Source: Mycobacterium sp.
GTDB taxonomy: Bacteria; Actinomycetota; Actinomycetes; Mycobacteriales; Mycobacteriaceae
Assembly (NCBI RefSeq): GCF_002863225.1
Contig: NZ_PKEK01000098.1
Span: 1 to 56,438, forward strand
Length of the DNA: 56,438 nt
Direction: 5' to 3'
Part shown: piece by piece, positions 51,211 to 56,438 of the stretch
How positions within the stretch are numbered: the stretch's first letter is position 1
Layout of the letters: each line of letters begins with the position of its first letter
Program-made: the position numbers and the translations under genes
Notes under the pieces: model-generated
What the model saw: the letters and a program-made list of their open reading frames with translations, nothing else
Database searches by the model: none
Told to the model about the DNA's origin: nothing

Positions 51211-51810
51211 ATGGGCGTCGAAAGCCATCGATTGGTGTTGCTGCGCCACGGCGAAACCGAGTGGTCGCTGTCCGGCCAGCACACCGGCACCACCGAAATA
51301 GACCTCACCGACAACGGGCGGGCGCAGTCGAGCGCAGCCGGCGCGATACTGGCCGACCTGCACCTCGACCACCCCAAGGTGCTCAGCAGCCCGCGCCGAC
51401 GTGCCGTGGAGACCGCCGAACTCGCGGGTCTGACCGTCGATGAGACATCGGAGCTGCTCACCGAATGGGATTACGGCTCCTACGAGGGCTTGACGAGCGC
51501 CGAGATCCACAAATCCCATCCCAGTTGGTCGATCTGGACGCATGGCGGGCCGGACGGTGAGTCCGTGGCGCAGGTCAGCGAGCGCGCGGACCGTGCCGTC
51601 GCACTGGCGTTGGATGTGATGGAGTCACGCGACGTGGTTTTCGTCGGGCACGGCCACTTCTCCCGCGCGGTGATCGCGCGCTGGATCGAGCTCCCGCTGA
51701 CCGAGGGCAGCCGCTTCGGCATGGGCCCCGCCTCCATTGCGGTCGGCGGCTTCGAGCACGGAATACGCCAGATCACCGCGCTGGGCCTTCCACGACCCGA
51801 TGACGGCTGA
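51211..51810 (+). CDS. gpm2: Histidine-phosphatase family acid phosphatase, Rv3214-like
   Basis: 199 residues from ATG 51211. Phosphohistidine motif LLRHGETEWS, proton donor EWDYGSYEGLT and VGHGHFSR. Named a phosphoglycerate mutase, but the M. tuberculosis enzyme is a broad acid phosphatase. It overlaps the isochorismate synthase start by 11 nt. Confidence 0.93.
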   Translation: MGVESHRLVLLRHGETEWSLSGQHTGTTEIDLTDNGRAQSSAAGAILADLHLDHPKVLSSPRRRAVETAELAGLTVDETSELLTEWDYGSYEGLTSAEIHKSHPSWSIWTHGGPDGESVAQVSERADRAVALALDVMESRDVVFVGHGHFSRAVIARWIELPLTEGSRFGMGPASIAVGGFEHGIRQITALGLPRPDDG

Positions 51811-52897
51811 GCCGCCGTTCGTCCTGTGCGGACCGTCCGGCGTGCTTATTGCCGACGCCGTGCAGTCCAGTTATCCCGACGTGGCCGCCGCACAGTCGGC
51901 CCTGCGCTCGGGGCAGGCGTCAATTGTGCTGGGCGCGTTGGCTTTTGACGCGCACGGCCCGGCTGCCCTGATCGCGCCGCGTTCAGTGCAGCGGTTGACC
52001 GAGTTGCCCGACTGGCCGACCGGAGCGGTGCCCACTGTGCGCGTGTCCGGGGCACTGCCCACCCCCGACGAGCATCGCGCACGGGTCCGGCGCGCCTGCG
52101 ACGAGCTGACCGCGGTCGGCGGCACGCTGCAGAAGGTGGTGCTGGCCCGCGCGCTGGAGCTGACCGCCGACGCTCCGCTGGACGCGCGAAACATCCTGCG
52201 CCGCTTGGTCGACAACGATCCGGCCGCCTACGGCTACCTGGTAGACCTGTCCGCGGCGGGCGGCGACTACGTGGGTAAGGCACTGGTCGGCGCCAGCCCC
52301 GAGCTGTTGGTCGCCCGCAGCGGCGACCAGGTGACGTGTCAGCCGTTCGCCGGCTCCGCGCCGCGAAACGCCGATCCCGACTCCGACGCCGCGGCCGGCG
52401 CGGCGCTGGCCGAGTCGGCCAAGGATCGTCACGAGCATCAGCTGGTGATCGACACCATGGCGGCGGCGCTGCGACCGCTGTGCAGCGAGTTGACGATCGC
52501 GCCGGAGCCGACGCTGAGCCGCACCACGGCGCTGTGGCATCTCAGCACTCCGATCACCGGCCGGTTGCGCGATACGTCAACCACTGCAATCGATTTGACG
52601 CTGGCCCTGCATCCGACGCCAGCGGTCGGCGGGGTGCCCACTCCCGCGGCCACCCGGCTGATCGGGGAGCTGGAGGGCGATCGCGGCTTCTACGCCGGCG
52701 CGGTGGGCTGGTGCGACGCCACCGGCGACGGGCGTTGGGTGGTGACCATCCGCGGCGCACAGTTGTCCGCCGACCGGCTCACCGCACTGGCCCACGCCGG
52801 CGGCGGCATTGTCGCCGAATCCGATCCCGATGGCGAAGTCGCCGAGACGACAACCAAATTCATCACGATCCTGACTGCGCTGGGAGTCCGACCATGA
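51800..52897 (+). CDS. entC: Isochorismate synthase (EntC/MenF type)
   Basis: 365 residues from ATG 51800. Chorismate-binding fold with LQKVVLARALEL, GASPELLV, TCQPFAGSAPR, AKDRHEH, LWHLSTPI and HPTPAVGGVP. It converts chorismate to isochorismate for menaquinone or siderophore routes. Coupled on both sides by overlapping frames. Confidence 0.93.
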   Translation: MTAEPPFVLCGPSGVLIADAVQSSYPDVAAAQSALRSGQASIVLGALAFDAHGPAALIAPRSVQRLTELPDWPTGAVPTVRVSGALPTPDEHRARVRRACDELTAVGGTLQKVVLARALELTADAPLDARNILRRLVDNDPAAYGYLVDLSAAGGDYVGKALVGASPELLVARSGDQVTCQPFAGSAPRNADPDSDAAAGAALAESAKDRHEHQLVIDTMAAALRPLCSELTIAPEPTLSRTTALWHLSTPITGRLRDTSTTAIDLTLALHPTPAVGGVPTPAATRLIGELEGDRGFYAGAVGWCDATGDGRWVVTIRGAQLSADRLTALAHAGGGIVAESDPDGEVAETTTKFITILTALGVRP

Positions 52898-53379
52898 GCG
52901 TGCGCATCCGTCGCGCCGAACCGGGCGACGCCGCGGCGATCACCGCGATGATCCATGGCCTGGCGAAATTCGAGCACGCCCCCGAGCAGTGCACCGTCGG
53001 CGAAAGCCAAGTGCGCTCGGCGCTTTTCGGCGCTGCACCGACGTTGAGGGCCCATGTCGCCCAAGTGGACGGTGAGGTCGCGGCGATGGCCTTGTGGTTC
53101 CTCAACTTCTCGACCTGGGACGGCGTCGAGGGAATCTACCTCGAAGACCTCTTCGTGCGTCCACAATTTCGCCGTCTCGGACTGGCTCGCGGCCTGCTGA
53201 CCGCACTGGCCGGGGAATGCGTGGTCAACGACTACACCCGGCTGTCCTGGGCGGTGCTGAACTGGAACACCGATGCGATCGCGCTGTACCAATCGGTCGG
53301 TGGTCGGCCGCAGAACGAGTGGACCACCTACCGGGTGTCCGGCCCGGAGCTGACGGCACTGAGCCGCACCGAGCTTTGA
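52894..53379 (+). CDS. GNAT-family N-acetyltransferase, Rv3216-like
   Basis: 161 residues from ATG 52894, overlapping the entC stop as ATGA. Acetyl-CoA loop (VRPQFRRLGLARGLL), IYLEDLFV and a C-terminal NWNTDAIALYQSVGG. Resembles spermidine/thialysine acetyltransferase-type GNATs. Substrate unknown. Confidence 0.92.
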   Translation: MSVRIRRAEPGDAAAITAMIHGLAKFEHAPEQCTVGESQVRSALFGAAPTLRAHVAQVDGEVAAMALWFLNFSTWDGVEGIYLEDLFVRPQFRRLGLARGLLTALAGECVVNDYTRLSWAVLNWNTDAIALYQSVGGRPQNEWTTYRVSGPELTALSRTEL

Positions 53380-53385
53380 ACGGCG

Positions 53386-53772
53386 CTAGGACCGCTCCGA
53401 AACCCACCGCACCGCGGCGGGACTGAACAACAGCGCCAGCACGACCACCGACAGGGCGGCCACCGGAACGCCGATCGCCGCCCGGTGCGATCCCGTCGTC
53501 AGGTAGTAGGCCACGCCGAGCAGCAACAGCTCTGCGAACACCGCCAGCCCGCGACCCCAGCGTCGCCCGTTCAGCAAGGCCCAGCCGGCCGCCAGCACCG
53601 CTCCGCCGAACAGGGCAAACCAGCCCGCGGTCCCAAATCCGTTGATTCCCCGCTGACCCGCGCCGCCGATCGCCCGAATCAGCAGGATCGCGGCGACCAC
53701 CAGGCCCGTCGCGCCTTGAGCAGCAACGATGAAGCCTGCGCTGCGGACTGCGGTCGGGGAACGCCTGTTCAC
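53386..53772 (-). CDS. Four-helix membrane protein, Rv3217c-like
   Basis: 128 residues from GTG 53772, 6 nt after the -10 box TACGCT. Four hydrophobic segments (FIVAAQGATGLVVAAILLI, then GWFALFGGAVLAAGWALL and so on) and a basic end. No function recognised; conserved position. Confidence 0.85.
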   Translation of the reverse strand: MNRRSPTAVRSAGFIVAAQGATGLVVAAILLIRAIGGAGQRGINGFGTAGWFALFGGAVLAAGWALLNGRRWGRGLAVFAELLLLGVAYYLTTGSHRAAIGVPVAALSVVVLALLFSPAAVRWVSERS

Positions 53773-53869
53773 CGCCCCAGCGTAGCCATACCGCCGGGCC
53801 GCAAAGTCGCACTCCTCCGCCGCCCGTAAGGCGGTTCGGCCGAACACGCTGCGGATAGGCTTTGTCATC

Positions 53870-54838
53870 ATGCGCGCCGTCCTGATCGTCAACCCGACCG
53901 CGACTTCGACGACGACGGCAGGTCGAGACCTGCTGGCGCACGCGCTGAAAAGCCGCCTCCAGCTGACCGTCGAACACACTCGCCACCGCGGCCACGGGCG
54001 CGAGATCGCGCAGGCCGCAGTCCAGGACGGCGTCGACCTCGTCGTCGTCCACGGCGGTGACGGCACCGTGAGCAATGTGGTCAACGGCCTGCTCGGCAAG
54101 CCGGGACCGCAGCTGCCCACCGGACATATCCCGGCGCTGGCGATCGTGCCCGGCGGCTCCGCCAACGTCGCCGCCCGCTCCCTGGGCATCCCCCCGGGTC
54201 CGATCGACGCCACCAACCAGCTGATCTGGCTGCTCGACAAGTACGGCCCGCAGAAACAGTGGCGCCGGATCGGTCTGATCGACTGCGGTGAGCAGTGGGC
54301 GGTGCTGAACGCCGGAATGGGTGTCGACGCCGAAGCGGTCGCCAAGGTGGAGGCTCAGCGGGAGAAGGGCCGCAAGGTCACGCCGACGCGTTACATCCTC
54401 GCCGCGACACGCGCCACCCTCTCCTACTCGCGCAAGGAGCCGCGGCTGACCGTCGAACTGCCCGGTCGCGAACCGGTCACCGGCACCTACTTCGTGTTTG
54501 TGTCCAACTCCAGCCCGTGGACCTACGCCGACGCCCGCCCGATGTGTACCAACCCCGACACCACCTTCGAATCCGGGCTCGGAGTCTTCGGCGTCACCCA
54601 GTTGAAGGTCGTGAAGAGCCTGCGCCTGGTCGCACAGATGTTCTCCAAGCAGCCCAAAATCGCCGGTGATCAGGTAGTTCGCGACGACAACACCGATTAC
54701 GTCCGGGTGACGTGTGCCGATCCGCCCATGCCGAGCCAAATCGACGGTGACTACCTCGGGTTGCGCGAGGAAATGACCTTCCGATCCGTCCCGGACGCCC
54801 TCGATGTCGTGGCTCCGCCCCCGAAAAGCGGTCCCTGA
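53870..54838 (+). CDS. Diacylglycerol/sphingosine kinase-family lipid kinase, Rv3218-like
   Basis: 322 residues. Nucleotide motif VVVHGGDGTVSNVVNGL with VPGGSANVAARSLG, then VLNAGMGVDAEAV and a C-terminal IDGDYLG, the pattern of the DAGK catalytic family. Phosphorylates a lipid hydroxyl, substrate unknown. Confidence 0.93.
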   Translation: MRAVLIVNPTATSTTTAGRDLLAHALKSRLQLTVEHTRHRGHGREIAQAAVQDGVDLVVVHGGDGTVSNVVNGLLGKPGPQLPTGHIPALAIVPGGSANVAARSLGIPPGPIDATNQLIWLLDKYGPQKQWRRIGLIDCGEQWAVLNAGMGVDAEAVAKVEAQREKGRKVTPTRYILAATRATLSYSRKEPRLTVELPGREPVTGTYFVFVSNSSPWTYADARPMCTNPDTTFESGLGVFGVTQLKVVKSLRLVAQMFSKQPKIAGDQVVRDDNTDYVRVTCADPPMPSQIDGDYLGLREEMTFRSVPDALDVVAPPPKSGP

Positions 54839-54931
54839 ACTGCGACGATCCCGGTTTGTGGGCAAAACCACTGGTCAGACTCGCGGCGAGTGTAGTACAA
54901 CCGATTAAGGGATTTGGTAACAGATCTCTGA

Positions 54932-54947
54932 AGTGAGATAGCCCACG
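54932..54947 (+). promoter_or_regulatory. CRP (Cmr-type) binding site upstream of whiB1
   Basis: AGTGAGATAGCCCACG matches the GTGA-N6-CAC core, and the same sequence is the site I recall in the M. tuberculosis whiB1 promoter. It lies about 150 nt before whiB1 in a 261-nt lower-GC leader region (54839-55099), which holds no other gene. Confidence 0.7.
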
Positions 54948-55099
54948 GACCAACGAGCCGCTATTGACATCTGTTGAGCCTGTGAAACGATCGAACAATC
55001 GCATGCAACGGTACGGAAACATTTCTTGTGCCTGCGTTAACAGCCGAAGAAAATCATTCGTGCGCACACTGCTGCGCACACAGTGAGGAGTAACGACTT

Positions 55100-55354
55100 A
55101 TGGATTGGCGCCACACTGCGGTCTGTCGCGACGAGGACCCGGAGCTGTTCTTCCCTGTCGGGAACAGCGGACCGGCTCTCGCTCAGATCGCCGACGCGAA
55201 ACTGGTCTGTAACCGCTGTTCGGTGACGACCGAGTGCCTGTCGTGGGCGCTCAGCACCGGACAGGACTCAGGCGTCTGGGGTGGCATGAGCGAAGACGAG
55301 CGACGTGCACTGAAGCGTCGCAACGCTCGGACGAAGGCTCGTACCGGAGTCTGA
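55100..55354 (+). CDS. whiB1: WhiB1 iron-sulphur transcription factor
   Basis: 84 residues with GAGGAG upstream. Four cluster cysteines: AVCRDED, then CNRC and TTEC. GVWGGM turn and basic tail ALKRRNARTKARTGV. An essential NO-sensitive 4Fe-4S regulator in mycobacteria. Confidence 0.97.
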   Translation: MDWRHTAVCRDEDPELFFPVGNSGPALAQIADAKLVCNRCSVTTECLSWALSTGQDSGVWGGMSEDERRALKRRNARTKARTGV

Positions 55355-55365
55355 TCCCCAGCGCT

Positions 55366-55410
55366 CACAACGGTGCGGCCCCGACGACCAGTTGGGGCCG
55401 CACCGTTGTG
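55366..55410. terminator. Strong bidirectional terminator between whiB1 and pdtaS
   Basis: CACAACGGTGCGGCCCC (55366-55382) is perfectly complementary to 55394-55410 around an 11-nt loop, and TTT follows. A 17-bp stem between convergent genes. Confidence 0.88.
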
Positions 55411-55444
55411 TTTGGGGACGGTTGTGTTTGGAGTCAGTCGGCGA

Positions 55445-56438
55445 TCATTGCGGGACACGGGCGCGACGACCGATCGGGACCCGCAGCACCACATCCGTCC
55501 CGCCTTCGGGGGCGTCCTTCATGTCCAGCGAGCCGTCGAGTTCGGCCGACACCAATGTCCGCACGATCTGCAGTCCCAGCCGGTCGGACTGCTCGACAGT
55601 GAAGCCGTCGGGCAGCCCGCGACCGTTGTCGTGCACCACCACGTCGAGCCAGCGCGCCGACCGCTCGGCCCGGATCGTCACCGCTCCGCCGCCGGCGGCG
55701 GAACCGCAGGTCGCCTGGTCGAAGGCGTGCTCGATCGCGTTCTGGACGAGCTCGGTGATCACCATGATCAACGCGGTCGCGCGGTCGGAATCCAGTACTC
55801 CGAGCATCCCGGTCTGATTGATCCGGATCGGGGTGTCGACCGTTGCGACGTCGTTCATGATCGGCAGAATCCGGTCGATCACCTCGTCGAGGTTGACCTC
55901 TTCGTCGACGGACATCGACAGCGCATCGTGGACCAACGCAATCGAGGAGACTCGTCGCACCGACTCGATCAGCGCCTCGCGACCCTCGGCATTGGTGGTC
56001 CGGCGGGCCTGCAGACGCAGCAACGCCGCGACGGTCTGAAGATTGTTCTTCACCCGGTGGTGGATCTCCCTGATGGTGGCGTCCTTCGACATCAGCGCAC
56101 GGTCGCGGCGCTTGATCTCGGTGACGTCTCGAACAAGCACCGCGGCGCCGGCGGCCGAACCGTTGATCACCAACGGCAGCGTCCGCAGCAACACCGCGGC
56201 ACCGCCCGCGTCGACCTCGATGCGCATGCTGGCGCCGCCCCGCAGCGAGTTCAGCACGTGCTCGGCGAGCTCGTGAGCCTCGAAGGGGTCGGATATCAGC
56301 GGACGGGTGATCGCGATCAGGTTGTGCCCCTCCAGCTCTGAGGTGAGGCCCATCCGGTGGTATGCCGACAGCGCGTTGGGACTGGCATAGGACACCAGCC
56401 CGCCTACGTCGAGACGGATGAAGCCGTCACCCACCCGC
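55445..56438 (-). CDS. pdtaS: Sensor histidine kinase PdtaS (5' end outside window)
   Basis: The visible part has a PAS domain, then a HisKA_2 helix with phospho-accepting His in IREIHHRVKNNLQTV, and an HATPase domain with ELVQNAIEHAF, DNGRGLP and GLQIVRTLV. The N-terminal GAF domain is cut off. PdtaS with PdtaR, an RNA-binding response regulator, controls antitermination; copper and NO are reported signals for this system in M. tuberculosis. Confidence 0.95.
   Translation of the reverse strand, partial: RVGDGFIRLDVGGLVSYASPNALSAYHRMGLTSELEGHNLIAITRPLISDPFEAHELAEHVLNSLRGGASMRIEVDAGGAAVLLRTLPLVINGSAAGAAVLVRDVTEIKRRDRALMSKDATIREIHHRVKNNLQTVAALLRLQARRTTNAEGREALIESVRRVSSIALVHDALSMSVDEEVNLDEVIDRILPIMNDVATVDTPIRINQTGMLGVLDSDRATALIMVITELVQNAIEHAFDQATCGSAAGGGAVTIRAERSARWLDVVVHDNGRGLPDGFTVEQSDRLGLQIVRTLVSAELDGSLDMKDAPEGGTDVVLRVPIGRRARVPQ

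Noticed and set aside
53225..54871. 548-codon minus-strand open frame over the GNAT, Rv3217c-like and lipid-kinase genes
   Set aside because: Antisense to three recognised genes and without recognisable motifs.
1..56438. CRISPR array or intact insertion sequence
   Set aside because: No regularly spaced 25-40 bp repeats with unique spacers and no transposase frame were found; the only tandem repeat is the 57-bp unit at 43407.

Overview
The window is from a high-GC actinobacterium, almost certainly a PPE-bearing Mycobacterium. It carries PPE genes, WhiB7, WhiB1, AdnA/AdnB, mycoredoxin, MoeZ and PdtaS, and many genes have leaderless start sites (a TANNNT -10 box 5-7 nt before an ATG or GTG). 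It splits into two parts at an initiator tRNA gene near 20.2 kb.

Positions 1-20.1 kb are an accessory copper-resistance region. It holds the end of a Cu(I) P1B ATPase, a RicR-type copper sensor, a copper permease (Rv2963-like) with the multicopper oxidase MmcO, a DUF305 lipoprotein, and three LpqS-family membrane proteins. Five 17-bp operators of the form ATACCS-N5-SGGGTAT (one with an imperfect half) sit on or beside the -10 boxes of these units, so most of the region looks like one RicR regulon. Two lpqS genes each precede a cysK2-type synthase. In one operon (minus strand) cysK2 is followed by an MFS transporter, as at the M. tuberculosis Rv0847-Rv0849 locus. In the other (plus strand) the synthase is followed by an SbnB/ornithine-cyclodeaminase-like dehydrogenase, a fold-III PLP decarboxylase and a MATE exporter, all with overlapping or closely spaced frames. 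That second operon looks like a copper-induced pathway for making and exporting a small diamino ligand, and is the best candidate here for an undescribed system. The lpqS genes share an invariant GR[D/G]PP motif exactly 21 residues before the stop. In the two copies ahead of cysK2 genes a conserved palindrome spans the stop codon, which suggests lpqS is a translated regulatory leader. The middle (10.6-14.1 kb) is decayed: a frameshifted PPE gene ending in a SHOCT domain, a PPE remnant, a broken secreted-protein gene and a truncated anti-sigma factor.

From 20.2 kb to the end, gene order matches the conserved M. tuberculosis block Rv3193c-Rv3220c: UPF0182 protein, PDZ-Lon-like protease, DUF2342 protein, cyclodehydratase-like protein, ABC1 kinase, whiB7 with its uORF and attenuator, uvrD2, mrx1, nudC, potassium channel, (DoxX-like), adnB-adnA, lipV, alkyltransferase-like protein, TIGR02569 protein, moeZ, DUF3152, TetR, DUF3107, Rv3209-like, ferritin-like, rhlE, Rv3212-like, ParA-like, gpm2-like, isochorismate synthase, GNAT, Rv3217c-like, lipid kinase, whiB1, and pdtaS (cut by the window end). 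This part is ordinary housekeeping apart from a 57-bp tandem repeat containing a hairpin, a possible non-canonical start codon, and the whiB7 leader.

Gene identities come from recognising motifs and gene order by eye; no database search was run.
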